From: Nonlabens sp.
GTDB lineage: Bacteria > Bacteroidota > Bacteroidia > Flavobacteriales > Flavobacteriaceae
Length of the DNA stretch: 6,213 nucleotides
Reading direction: 5' to 3'
NCBI GenBank assembly: GCA_030731685.1
Contig: JANQTO010000010.1
Location: 1-6,213 of the forward strand
Positions 1 to 6,213 of the stretch are shown piece after piece. Below the pieces are notes generated by a model. It worked only from the letters and a program-made list of their open reading frames with translations, had not been told where the DNA came from and searched no databases. A program made the position numbers and the translations under genes. Numbering within the stretch: position 1 is the stretch's first letter; every line of letters starts with the position of its first letter.

Positions 1-192
1 ACCTTTTTTCACGGTAGTAATTAAGCCATATTGGATGTGCTGTACAATAAAATAGTTCGTTATATTTTTACTTCGCATCGTTTCTTGAATACTAGCAATA
101 TGTATTGAAGATTCAATATTAGATTCTTTAATTTTGGCAGATTTGCACCCGACAATCAGAATAAAAAGCATAAAATATACTGGATGTTTCAT
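1..192 (-). CDS. Small lipoprotein of unknown function, 3' end beyond the window
   Basis: An open frame of 64 codons starts at an ATG at 192-190 and runs unbroken off the left edge. The N-terminus is a textbook lipoprotein signal peptide: a short start with Lys2, a hydrophobic core (YFMLFILIVG) and a lipobox ending in Cys16 (IVGC), followed by KSAKIKES. The mature protein should be lipid-anchored after signal peptidase II cleavage. No acidic run follows the cysteine, so I see no surface-export signal and favour a periplasm-facing anchor, which is inference. The remaining visible part (about 48 residues) is polar with isoleucine-rich stretches and matches no family I recognise. It starts 31 bases after the stop of the prolyl oligopeptidase gene with no terminator between them, so it is probably co-transcribed. 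The DNA is markedly AT-rich (57 G or C in 192 bases by hand count). The frame is also open upstream of this ATG, but the signal peptide decides the start. Confidence 0.75.
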   Translation of the reverse strand, partial: MKHPVYFMLFILIVGCKSAKIKESNIESSIHIASIQETMRSKNITNYFIVQHIQYGLITTVKKG

Positions 193-223
193 TGATTCAA
201 TTGTAAGACGTCGAGCAAATACC

Positions 224-2353
224 TTACATCTTCACACCCATATTAAACAAAGCAAAACCATAAATATCTGCAGCTTCTTCTATGATTTTAGCAGTTGGTT
301 TTCCAGCGCCGTGACCTGCGTCTGTTTCTATGCGTATAAGTACTGGGTTTGTGCCAGCTTGCTTTGCTTGTAGTTCAGCCGCAAACTTAAACGAGTGTGC
401 AGGTACTACGCGGTCATCGTGGTCACCTGTTGTTATCATGGTTGCAGGATAATAAACACCTTCTTTAACGTTGTGTAATGGTGAGTATCCTTTAAGGTAC
501 TTAAACATTTCAGGGCTATCCTCTGCAGTACCATAATCATAAGCCCAGCCTGCACCAGCCGTAAACTTGTTATAACGCAGCATGTCTAAAACGCCTACCG
601 CAGGAAATGCAACGCCAGCCAAATCTGGTCGCTGTAACATCACTGCGCCTACAAGCAAACCACCGTTTGAGCCACCTTGTATTGCTAGGTGTTTAGTGTC
701 TGTATAGTTGTTGTTTTTTAACCATTCACCAGCGGCGATAAAGTCGTCAAACACATTTTGTTTTTGCATCTTCGTTCCTGCATCGTGCCACTTTTTACCG
801 TACTCGCCACCACCGCGTAGATTTGCAACGGCATAAACGCCACCCATTTCCATCCACGCTGCACGAGAAACGGAGAAACCAGGATTTAAAGAGACATTAA
901 AACCTCCATAGCCATATAGAATTGTTGGGTTTTGACCGTTGAGCTCCATGCCTTTTTTGTGCGAAATAATCATCGGTATTTTTGTGCCGTCCTTTGAGGT
1001 GTAAAAAACTTGCTTGCTCTCATATTGAGATTCGTCAAAATCTATTTTAGGCGTATTGTATAAAGTTGAAGCTCCTGTCGCAATATCATATTTATAGATA
1101 CTTCCTGGAGTCGTGTAGTTTGTAAAACTATAGTACAACGTCTTGTCTTTATCCTTAGCGCCAAAACCGCCAGCACTTCCTACACCAGGTAATTTTACGG
1201 TTCTCACTTCAGAGCCGTCCATGTTCAGCTGCAATATTTTTGTAACCGCATCTACCGTGTAGTCTGCAAAAATATAGCCACCACCCGTTGATGCACTTAG
1301 CACATATTGTGTCTCTGCAACAACGTCTTTCCATGTTGATGGTACTGGATTTTTAAAATCAGTGGTGACGATGCGTTGGTTAGGTGCATCTAGGTCGGTA
1401 ACAAACCATAGCTTAGAACCTTCGTTATGTAATAGGTATGTGTTTGTATCAAAGTTGTCGAGCACGGTAACAAGCGGTGCATTTTCATCTTTCAGTGATT
1501 TCATAAATAACTTTCCACCGTTTGTAGACGTTCTCGCGCTTATGGTGAGGTAGTTCATATCATCAGTAACGCCACCGCTTATATAACGATATTTTTCACT
1601 TGGAACACCGCCAAAAACAAGTTTGTCCTGCGATTGCGGTGTGTTCATTTTGTGGAAGTATAGCTTGTGCTGGTCAGTCATTGCGCTGAGCTCACTTCCT
1701 GTAGGCTTATCGTAACTAGAATAATAGAAACCTTCATTACCACGCCAAGAAATTCCAGAGAATTTTACATCACGTATGGTATCGCCCACTTTTTTCATGG
1801 TCTTTGCATCCATGACTATTATTTTGCGCCAGTCGCTACCACCTTCAGAAATGGCGTAGGCAAACAGGGAACCATCCTTTGTAAAGCTCGCACCGCCCAA
1901 AGAGGTTGTTCCATCTTTGCTAAATTTGTTCGGGTCTAGGAAAACGACTGCATCACTGATAGTTCCAGCCGTAGGATATCTATAGATAACATACTGGTTT
2001 TGTAAACCGTCGTTCTTGTAAAAGTAGGTATAATCGCCCTCTATAAATGGAGCACCTACTTTCTCGTAATTCCACAAGGTTGTGAGACGGTTTTTTATGC
2101 TTTCGCGAAAGCGTATTTGCGACAAATATTCCTGCGTTACTACATTCTGTGCCTTTACCCAAGCGCCTGTTTCTGCGCTGCGGTCGTCTTCTAACCAGCG
2201 ATATGGGTCAGGAACGTTTACACCGTGATAGGTATCAATAGTATTGGTTTTTTTAGTTTCGGGATAGGTAATGGCTTTCTTCTCCATGGAAGGACTTTTA
2301 GTTTTACAAGCTACAAAGGCTACCGCCGCAATGACTAGGACATAGTTTTTCAT
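224..2353 (-). CDS. Prolyl oligopeptidase (S9 family serine peptidase), predicted lipoprotein
   Basis: This 709-residue protein is a complete prolyl oligopeptidase, which cleaves short peptides after proline. The start has a lipoprotein-type signal peptide ([16 protein letters not shown], Cys16), so the enzyme is probably anchored in the envelope rather than cytoplasmic. Around residues 28-60 lies the family's N-terminal part (YPETKK, then DPYRWLED). A seven-bladed propeller region follows to about residue 440, then the alpha/beta-hydrolase domain to the end. The catalytic triad is visible by alignment to the pig enzyme: Ser562 in GGSNGG, Asp646 in DHDDRVVP and His681 in [11 protein letters not shown]. 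Arg648 and Trp603 match the proline-pocket residues, and Tyr482 in YGYGGF the oxyanion tyrosine. Length is normal for the family. Its ATG lies two bases after the stop of the T9SS-sorted gene, so translation is probably coupled. The residues after the lipid cysteine (KTKS) lack the acidic export signal of surface lipoproteins. Function is certain at family level; the substrate is unknown. Confidence 0.96.
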   Translation of the reverse strand: MKNYVLVIAAVAFVACKTKSPSMEKKAITYPETKKTNTIDTYHGVNVPDPYRWLEDDRSAETGAWVKAQNVVTQEYLSQIRFRESIKNRLTTLWNYEKVGAPFIEGDYTYFYKNDGLQNQYVIYRYPTAGTISDAVVFLDPNKFSKDGTTSLGGASFTKDGSLFAYAISEGGSDWRKIIVMDAKTMKKVGDTIRDVKFSGISWRGNEGFYYSSYDKPTGSELSAMTDQHKLYFHKMNTPQSQDKLVFGGVPSEKYRYISGGVTDDMNYLTISARTSTNGGKLFMKSLKDENAPLVTVLDNFDTNTYLLHNEGSKLWFVTDLDAPNQRIVTTDFKNPVPSTWKDVVAETQYVLSASTGGGYIFADYTVDAVTKILQLNMDGSEVRTVKLPGVGSAGGFGAKDKDKTLYYSFTNYTTPGSIYKYDIATGASTLYNTPKIDFDESQYESKQVFYTSKDGTKIPMIISHKKGMELNGQNPTILYGYGGFNVSLNPGFSVSRAAWMEMGGVYAVANLRGGGEYGKKWHDAGTKMQKQNVFDDFIAAGEWLKNNNYTDTKHLAIQGGSNGGLLVGAVMLQRPDLAGVAFPAVGVLDMLRYNKFTAGAGWAYDYGTAEDSPEMFKYLKGYSPLHNVKEGVYYPATMITTGDHDDRVVPAHSFKFAAELQAKQAGTNPVLIRIETDAGHGAGKPTAKIIEEAADIYGFALFNMGVKM
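2098..2113. repeat. Palindromic 16-mer, copy 1 (inside the prolyl oligopeptidase gene)
   Basis: TGCTTTCGCGAAAGCG contains the perfect 14-base palindrome GCTTTCGCGAAAGC (2099-2112). In the oligopeptidase frame it encodes RFRES (residues 81-85). The identical 16 bases, in the same orientation, recur at 6131-6146. Confidence 0.85.
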
Positions 2354-2355
2354 AA

Positions 2356-3660
2356 TTAGTTTTTTATAAATGGCAGGGTGAAACTCGTACCTGCCGTATT
2401 AATTTCTAATAAATAAACGCCAGCAGCAAGGTTTGATACTGGAATACTGGTATTGTCGCGTACTTGCTTAATGATAGAACCGTTCATGGCTCTAATATTA
2501 AATTGTGTAACCTCTAGGGAAGTGGTAAAGTTGAGTATGTCTTCTACGGGATTAGGATAAATGGTAAAGTCATAATCCTCTTCTATCGATGGCGTGGAAA
2601 GCACTGCGCCAGTATATTTGAAAACGCCAGTTGCAGCACTGGTTGATGAAAAGCCACCACTATAAGCAGTGTTTTCATCAAAAATAGCAATATCTACATG
2701 CTGAACAGTATCGATGTTTATCCAAGTGGTACCGTTATCGAGTGAGTAAGAACTTCCAGAAAAATTTGTTTGTGAGCCTGTGCTTATAAGTTGGCTTGTA
2801 CCTGGCAAGTAGGCAATGGCATCGCCATACGGGTTTCCTGTGCCTGCAATTGTGACAAGGCTCCACGTTGCACCACTGTCAAAAGTGCGCCATAAATTCC
2901 CTGAATTGTCCTGTAATATTCCTTGCGTCGCGTTAGTAAAACTGTAGTCACCGCTTAGGTTTGCACCACCTAAATCGTTGAGAGGTGACTGATAAACATT
3001 CCAGTTCATGCCTTTGTTTGCCGAGTGATAAATACGGCCGCTACTGGTAGAAAACCATATGCTGTCTCCTATAGCATCAAATTGCGCGATATAACCTACC
3101 TCACCATTTAACGGTGCCGGAATACTAGATGCCGCTACAGCTGCGTATACAGTACCGCCATTTCCAGTAATATAAATTTCCCAAGAACCGTTGATGGGGT
3201 CACCTATGGCAACACCGTCGTTTACATTAAAATAGTGTACGATATTAGTAAAGCTATTTGCATTGCTAAAGGATGCCGTCGTTTGTTTTGTCCATGTAAG
3301 ACCCGTGTCTGTGGTAATCCACACGCCACCGCGGTTGCTCGCTAGTCTAGGGTATGCAGCTACGTAAGCCGTAGTGGCACTTACAGCACTTATGTTTGAT
3401 ATACCCAGATTTGTGTTGCCTAGATTAATGGGCCCAGCGTTCCATGTTGCACCAGCATTTGAAGTTGTGGTGTATTGCTGTATGTTATTATTAGGCACGA
3501 TACCATCATATCCTGTTGCCCACGCAACGTTTGCATCCAGTACATGAAATTTAGAGGCTCCTGTAGAAGTGGTCGGAAAGCCCGATGAACTTTCTGTCCA
3601 GAATTGCGCCTGCGCACTTACAAATCCTAGAAAAATGAATAGTACTGCCTTGTGTATCAT
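2356..3660 (-). CDS. Secreted Asp-box beta-propeller protein with type IX secretion sorting domain
   Basis: This 434-residue protein opens with a Sec signal peptide ([18 protein letters not shown], likely cleavage after Ala18). The body carries five Asp-box (BNR-type) motifs, S/T-x-D/N-x-G-x-x-[10 protein letters not shown] at 65-73, TTDTGLTW at 116-123, SANKGMNW at 213-220, TFDSGATW at 259-266 and SLDNGTTW at 306-313. These mark a beta-propeller of the sialidase/Ycf48/VPS10-like fold, but no sialidase active-site set is evident, so I assign no enzyme activity. The C-terminus (about 362-434) is a type A T9SS sorting domain: [11 protein letters not shown], an internal GSIIKQV strand, [10 protein letters not shown] and a terminal FIKN. 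The protein should cross the outer membrane by T9SS and be surface-attached or released. It is first in a probable three-gene transcript with the prolyl oligopeptidase and a small lipoprotein. Such proteins are often loosely annotated as oxidoreductase or PSII stability factor, which this sequence does not support. Confidence 0.9.
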   Translation of the reverse strand: MIHKAVLFIFLGFVSAQAQFWTESSSGFPTTSTGASKFHVLDANVAWATGYDGIVPNNNIQQYTTTSNAGATWNAGPINLGNTNLGISNISAVSATTAYVAAYPRLASNRGGVWITTDTGLTWTKQTTASFSNANSFTNIVHYFNVNDGVAIGDPINGSWEIYITGNGGTVYAAVAASSIPAPLNGEVGYIAQFDAIGDSIWFSTSSGRIYHSANKGMNWNVYQSPLNDLGGANLSGDYSFTNATQGILQDNSGNLWRTFDSGATWSLVTIAGTGNPYGDAIAYLPGTSQLISTGSQTNFSGSSYSLDNGTTWINIDTVQHVDIAIFDENTAYSGGFSSTSAATGVFKYTGAVLSTPSIEEDYDFTIYPNPVEDILNFTTSLEVTQFNIRAMNGSIIKQVRDNTSIPVSNLAAGVYLLEINTAGTSFTLPFIKN

Positions 3661-3680
3661 TATAGTGCGTTAATAAGTAT

Positions 3681-3688
3681 CAAATGTA
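3681..3688 (-). promoter_or_regulatory. Candidate -7 promoter box for the T9SS protein operon
   Basis: Read on the minus strand this is TACATTTG, a full match to the Bacteroidota sigma-factor -7 consensus TAnnTTTG. It lies 20 bases upstream of the ATG at 3660, implying a leader of roughly 15 bases. No convincing TTG element is found at the expected distance upstream; that position is occupied by the loop and stem of the asd terminator. The promoter would serve the T9SS protein, the prolyl oligopeptidase and the small lipoprotein. Confidence 0.38.
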
Positions 3689-3691
3689 GTC

Positions 3692-3724
3692 AAAAAAAAC
3701 AGGCGCTTTATGCGCCTGTTTTTT
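3692..3724 (-). terminator. Intrinsic terminator of asd, overlapping its stop codon
   Basis: On the minus strand the sequence forms a nine-pair stem AACAGGCGC / GCGCCTGTT (3698-3706 with 3712-3720), with loop ATAAA. It is followed by a run of eight Ts at 3692-3699, two of which belong to the stem. If the flanking A and T runs pair as well, the stem grows to 13 pairs and takes in part of the asd TAA stop at 3723-3725. The A/T symmetry means it could also work on the plus strand, but no plus-strand gene reads into it. Confidence 0.88.
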
Positions 3725-4715
3725 AACCTACTAAATTGTTTGTAATAAGGTATTGAGCTATCTGAACTGCATTTGTAGCTGCGCCTTTACGCAGGTTGTC
3801 AGCAACTATCCACATGTTCAGTGTGTTTTCTTGGGAGAAATCACGACGTATGCGCCCCACAAAAACATCGTCCTTCCCGTGTGCCATCAGTGGCATAGGA
3901 TAGGTGTTAGTATCTGGATTGTCCTGTACAGAGATGCCCGTAGTTGCAGCGAGCAACTGGCGTACTTTTGTAATGTCAAAATCTTTTCTAAACTCCACAT
4001 TAACAGCCTCAGAGTGACCACCTACCACAGGAATGCGCACTGCGGTTGCGGTAACGCCTATGCTGCGGTCGTTGAGTATCTTTTGAGTTTCATTGACTAG
4101 CTTAAGTTCTTCTTTGGTATAACCGTTGTCCTCAAAGCTATCGCATGCAGGTATAGCATTGCGGTGTATTTGATAATGATATGCCATTTCACCTTTAGTC
4201 CCTGCCATTTCATTTTCCAACTGTTCTACAGCCTTAACGCCTGTTCCCGTAATGGATTGGTATGTGGATATGACCATTCTTTTAATGCCATACTCGCGGT
4301 GCAATGGCGCCATAGCCATGACCATTTGTATAGTAGAACAGTTTGGGTTTGCAATTATTTTATCTTCACGCGTGAGTGAGGTCGCGTTAATTTCAGGGAC
4401 GATAAGTTTTTTATCGGCTTGCATTCTAAATGCGCTGGAGTTGTCTATAACGGTTGTTCCAACTGCAGCAAATTGTGGTGCAAATTCTAAACTAACAGAA
4501 CCACCTGCTGAAAATAGTGCGATGTGCGGTTTCATAGCAATTGCGTCCTGCATACTTACCACTTTTACCTGTTTACCTTTAAAGGTGATTTCGCTGCCTA
4601 CAGATTTCTCAGAGGCTACGGGTATAAGATTTGAAATTTCAAGATTGCGTTCTTCTAAAACGCGTAGCATTACCTGGCCTACCATGCCCGTAACGCCTAC
4701 AACAGCTATATTCAT
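3723..4715 (-). CDS. asd: Aspartate-semialdehyde dehydrogenase
   Basis: This 330-residue cytoplasmic enzyme reduces aspartyl phosphate to aspartate semialdehyde with NADPH. That is the branch point for diaminopimelate and lysine, and for threonine and methionine. The N-terminal nucleotide-binding loop is clear (GVTGMVG at 7-13). The catalytic cysteine is Cys126 in ANPNCSTIQ, the active-site glutamine is Gln153 in STYQSITGTG, and the acid-base histidine is His234 in GGHSEAV. Arg97 in SSAFRM and the RIRRD segment at 288-292 fit the phosphate- and substrate-binding sites. The C-terminal NMWIVADNLRKGAATNAVQIA is a family signature. Length is normal and nothing is missing. The ATG at 4715 directly precedes the Rossmann strand (MNIAVVG), so no longer start is plausible. 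A promoter candidate lies just upstream, and an intrinsic terminator begins at its stop codon, so the gene is probably transcribed alone. With alr nearby it contributes to peptidoglycan precursor supply. Confidence 0.97.
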   Translation of the reverse strand: MNIAVVGVTGMVGQVMLRVLEERNLEISNLIPVASEKSVGSEITFKGKQVKVVSMQDAIAMKPHIALFSAGGSVSLEFAPQFAAVGTTVIDNSSAFRMQADKKLIVPEINATSLTREDKIIANPNCSTIQMVMAMAPLHREYGIKRMVISTYQSITGTGVKAVEQLENEMAGTKGEMAYHYQIHRNAIPACDSFEDNGYTKEELKLVNETQKILNDRSIGVTATAVRIPVVGGHSEAVNVEFRKDFDITKVRQLLAATTGISVQDNPDTNTYPMPLMAHGKDDVFVGRIRRDFSQENTLNMWIVADNLRKGAATNAVQIAQYLITNNLVG

Positions 4716-4732
4716 GTTTTAAGTTTAAGGTA

Positions 4733-4760
4733 CAAAAATACGGTCGAAATAGTTAAGAAC
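4733..4760 (-). promoter_or_regulatory. Candidate promoter of asd
   Basis: On the minus strand TATTTTTG at 4733-4740 matches the Bacteroidota -7 consensus TAnnTTTG completely. A poor -33 candidate, GTTC, sits at 4757-4760, 16 bases upstream. The box ends 17 bases before the asd ATG, implying a very short leader. It lies downstream of the mscL terminator, which supports asd having its own promoter. Confidence 0.42.
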
Positions 4761-4776
4761 TTAATATCACTCACTT

Positions 4777-4796
4777 CTTTTTAGTAACTAAAAAAG
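4777..4796. repeat. AT-rich dyad between the mscL terminator and asd promoter
   Basis: TTTTTAGT (4778-4785) and ACTAAAAA (4787-4794) are perfect inverted arms around a single central A. With one base between arms it is better suited to a protein-bound DNA operator than to an RNA hairpin. Its right end overlaps the T-tract of the mscL terminator, so part of the symmetry may simply come from that tract. It lies about 37 bases upstream of the asd -7 box. Confidence 0.35.
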
Positions 4797-4816
4797 CCAG
4801 CTTTAATGGAGCTGGC
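4790..4816 (-). terminator. Intrinsic terminator of mscL
   Basis: On the minus strand GCCAGCT and AGCTGGC (4816-4810 and 4802-4796) form a seven-pair GC-rich stem around a seven-base loop, followed directly by six Ts (4795-4790). It starts 28 bases after the mscL stop codon, the expected place, and separates mscL from asd. Confidence 0.88.
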
Positions 4817-4844
4817 TCGTTCAAATAAATTTATGGAGACTGTA

Positions 4845-5258
4845 TTACTTCTGCGATTTGAGAGCGTCACGTATTTCCATAAGAAGTTCTTCTTGTGTAG
4901 GACCTGCTGGTGCAGCTGGCTCTTCAACAACTGGAGTTTTGGTTTTATTGTAAGCCTTTACAATCATAAACAAAACAAAACCTACGATTATCAGGTTGAT
5001 GATGGTATTAATCCATGCACCGTACATGATGGCATTTTCTGGTGTTGTTACAGTACCGTCTGCCGCAAGAACAGCTTCAGAAAGGATAACCTTGTAGTCT
5101 GAAAAATCTTGGCCACCCGTAAAGTATCCTATGATAGGCATCATGATCATATTCACGAAACCATTTACTACCATACCGATTGCGCCAGCTAGCAATACCG
5201 CAACAGCAAGGTCTACCACATTACCGGTCATTATAAAATCTTTGAATTCTTTTAACAT
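4845..5258 (-). CDS. mscL: Large-conductance mechanosensitive channel MscL
   Basis: This 137-residue inner-membrane protein forms the homopentameric pore that opens under membrane tension and releases solutes on sudden osmotic downshift. The N-terminal amphipathic helix and first membrane segment carry the family signature FKDFIMTGNVVDLAVAV. TM1 runs from about residue 13 to 45 and TM2 from about 78 to 104. The gate residues of E. coli, Leu19 and Val23, correspond to Leu17 and Val21 here; E. coli Gly22 is Ala20, as in the Mycobacterium protein, and Arg13 is Thr11. The periplasmic loop is about 46-77. After TM2 comes a Pro/Ala linker (EEPAAPAGP) and the conserved cytoplasmic bundle helix TQEELLMEIRDAL. 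Length is usual for the family. The ATG at 5258 gives the standard short N-terminus. It has its own promoter candidate and terminator, so it is probably monocistronic despite lying between alr and asd. Confidence 0.97.
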   Translation of the reverse strand: MLKEFKDFIMTGNVVDLAVAVLLAGAIGMVVNGFVNMIMMPIIGYFTGGQDFSDYKVILSEAVLAADGTVTTPENAIMYGAWINTIINLIIVGFVLFMIVKAYNKTKTPVVEEPAAPAGPTQEELLMEIRDALKSQK

Positions 5259-5286
5259 GTTTTAAAATTTTAGTTGATTAAGGTGG

Positions 5287-5316
5287 TAAAGTTAGTGGAA
5301 CTTAAAAAAAAACCAA
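5287..5316 (-). promoter_or_regulatory. Candidate promoter of mscL
   Basis: On the minus strand TTG at 5314-5316 and TAACTTTA at 5287-5294 are separated by 19 bases. This fits the Bacteroidota pattern TTG-N17-23-TAnnTTTG with one mismatch in the last base of the -7 box. The box ends 28 bases before the mscL ATG. A run of nine Ts lies between the two elements. No strong hairpin follows alr, so some read-through from alr is also possible. Confidence 0.35.
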
Positions 5317-5380
5317 GAATTGTTTAAACAGATTTATGTAAGCTATCTAAAACACCGATGAACGCAATATTAAGCCGTTG

Positions 5381-6213
5381 TTATACATAAATACGCCTTA
5401 AGCGGTTTTGCATGTGTGTGAGTAATTCGTAAGAAATGGTATTAGCGGTTTCGGCAAACATGCTCGCGGTGTGCTTTTTCCCAAAAAGTTTTACCTCGTC
5501 ACCGGGAGCGCATGGAATGTCCGTAACGTCTACCATGAACATGTCCATACATATGATGCCCAGCGTGTGGGCGATTTTGCCGTGAATCATCACAGAGCCT
5601 TTACCATGGCCATAAATACGTGCGATACCGTCGCCATGGCCTAATGCGATAACGGCATATGTCATAGGTTTTGTAGCGATAAACTTGCGGTTATAGCTCA
5701 CGCTCTCGCCAGCTTCAATACTGCGTATCTGAGAAATTACAGAGTATAGACTCGCTACGGGAACAAGATGCTTGTCATGTTCTGGGTCATTGCCATAACC
5801 ATAAAGTCCTATACCGCAGCGTACCATATTATAGTGCGCTTCGTTAAAATTGAGTGCTCCGCTGGTATTGCTGGTGTGGTGGATTATAGGGTAGTTGAAA
5901 TGGTTTGTAATTTCTTTGCTTATCTTTTCAAATATGGTGAGTTGCGATTGTGTAAAATCATTTTCGGCAGCGTCTTCACTGGCTGCAAGGTGCGATTGTA
6001 GTCCTCTAATTTTAAGTGCTGGGCTCGCTTTTATGATTGCAATGGTTTGTTCTAATTCGTCAGGATCAATTCCTATACGATTTAAACCTGTATTGAATTC
6101 TATATGGATGGGGTAGGACTGTTGATTTTTTGCTTTCGCGAAAGCGGAAAAAGCTTCCAACAGCGGTACGCTATATATCACCGGTTCTAGGCACCTATCA
6201 ATACAGGTTTCTA
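5381..6213 (-). CDS. alr: Alanine racemase, 5' end beyond the window
   Basis: This is the C-terminal 276 codons of alanine racemase, the PLP enzyme that interconverts L- and D-alanine for peptidoglycan. The frame stays open to the right edge. A GTG at 6181-6179 could look like a start, but the ten preceding codons (ETCIDRCLEP) already match family sequence, so the true start lies outside. About 90 residues are missing, including the PLP-binding lysine. Visible signatures are IHIEFNTGLNRIG and SHLAASED of the barrel. Next is the pyridine-binding arginine in VRCGIGLYG (fragment residue 131), then the catalytic tyrosine in VSYNR (fragment residue 173), and the CMDM segment where the second subunit contributes. 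The C-terminus, YELLTHMQNRLRRIYV, is typical. In several Bacteroidota groups the racemase is fused behind MurF; whether that holds here cannot be seen. A 122-base gap with no clear terminator separates it from mscL. Confidence 0.95.
   Translation of the reverse strand, partial: ETCIDRCLEPVIYSVPLLEAFSAFAKAKNQQSYPIHIEFNTGLNRIGIDPDELEQTIAIIKASPALKIRGLQSHLAASEDAAENDFTQSQLTIFEKISKEITNHFNYPIIHHTSNTSGALNFNEAHYNMVRCGIGLYGYGNDPEHDKHLVPVASLYSVISQIRSIEAGESVSYNRKFIATKPMTYAVIALGHGDGIARIYGHGKGSVMIHGKIAHTLGIICMDMFMVDVTDIPCAPGDEVKLFGKKHTASMFAETANTISYELLTHMQNRLRRIYV
6131..6146. repeat. Palindromic 16-mer, copy 2 (inside alr)
   Basis: This is the same 16 bases as at 2098-2113, here read in a different frame to encode AFAKA in alr. 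It lies in a helix region just before the conserved NQQSYPIHIEFN segment. Confidence 0.85.

Noticed and set aside
134..373. 79-codon plus-strand open frame over the oligopeptidase and lipoprotein junction
   Set aside because: It is antisense to the end of the oligopeptidase and the start of the minus-strand lipoprotein, both with stronger evidence. Its translation is cysteine-rich and not protein-like.
1980..2162. 60-codon minus-strand frame inside the oligopeptidase gene
   Set aside because: It is an out-of-frame shadow of a conserved coding region with no domain.
4252..4722. 156-codon plus-strand open frame opposite asd
   Set aside because: It lies wholly antisense to a full-length, motif-complete asd. 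It has no recognisable domain and is a by-product of the codon usage on the other strand.
4716..4844. Riboswitch ahead of asd
   Set aside because: The gap holds a terminator and a promoter with a leader of under 20 bases, too short for a lysine-type riboswitch.
5297..5340. Possible terminator after alr ending in a run of nine Ts
   Set aside because: No GC-rich stem precedes the T run. The only symmetry is the short AT palindrome GTTTAAAC, so I prefer to read the region as part of the mscL promoter.
6179..6181. GTG as the start codon of alr
   Set aside because: The family sequence continues upstream (IDRCLEP), and a start here would remove the PLP-lysine part. It is an internal valine codon.

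Overview
The window looks like a chromosomal segment of a member of the Bacteroidota, most likely a Flavobacteriaceae. The grounds are a type IX secretion (T9SS) C-terminal sorting domain, A-rich start regions without Shine-Dalgarno sequences, TAnnTTTG promoter boxes, and protein sequences typical of that group. The genus cannot be fixed from this sequence. Every supported gene lies on the minus strand, so transcription runs from high to low coordinates, and no gene-free stretch exceeds 130 bases. I see no tRNA, rRNA, CRISPR array, insertion sequence or phage gene.

Right half (6213 to 3723): three conserved genes concerned with the cell envelope. These are alr (alanine racemase, cut by the window edge so that the N-terminal third with the PLP lysine is missing), mscL (mechanosensitive channel) and asd (aspartate-semialdehyde dehydrogenase). 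Alr supplies D-alanine, and Asd leads to diaminopimelate as well as lysine, threonine and methionine. Both therefore feed peptidoglycan synthesis, while MscL protects the cell from osmotic bursting. mscL and asd each end in a clear intrinsic terminator. mscL, asd and the next gene each have a Bacteroidota-style promoter candidate, so these are probably separate short transcripts rather than one operon.

Left half (3660 to 1): an export-related cluster that looks like one transcript. It begins with a T9SS-sorted Asp-box beta-propeller protein of unknown function. Two bases after its stop codon comes a prolyl oligopeptidase (S9 family) with a lipoprotein signal peptide. After a 31-base gap a small gene follows that runs off the left edge; its 64 visible codons begin with a clear lipoprotein signal peptide. 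All three products should leave the cytoplasm: one to the surface or medium, two as lipid-anchored envelope proteins.

The most unusual feature is a 16-base sequence, TGCTTTCGCGAAAGCG, built on a perfect 14-base palindrome. It occurs twice, inside the oligopeptidase and alr genes, in the same orientation but in different reading frames. That suggests selection or spread at the DNA level. Otherwise the region is largely ordinary core genome, and I found no convincing new multi-gene system.
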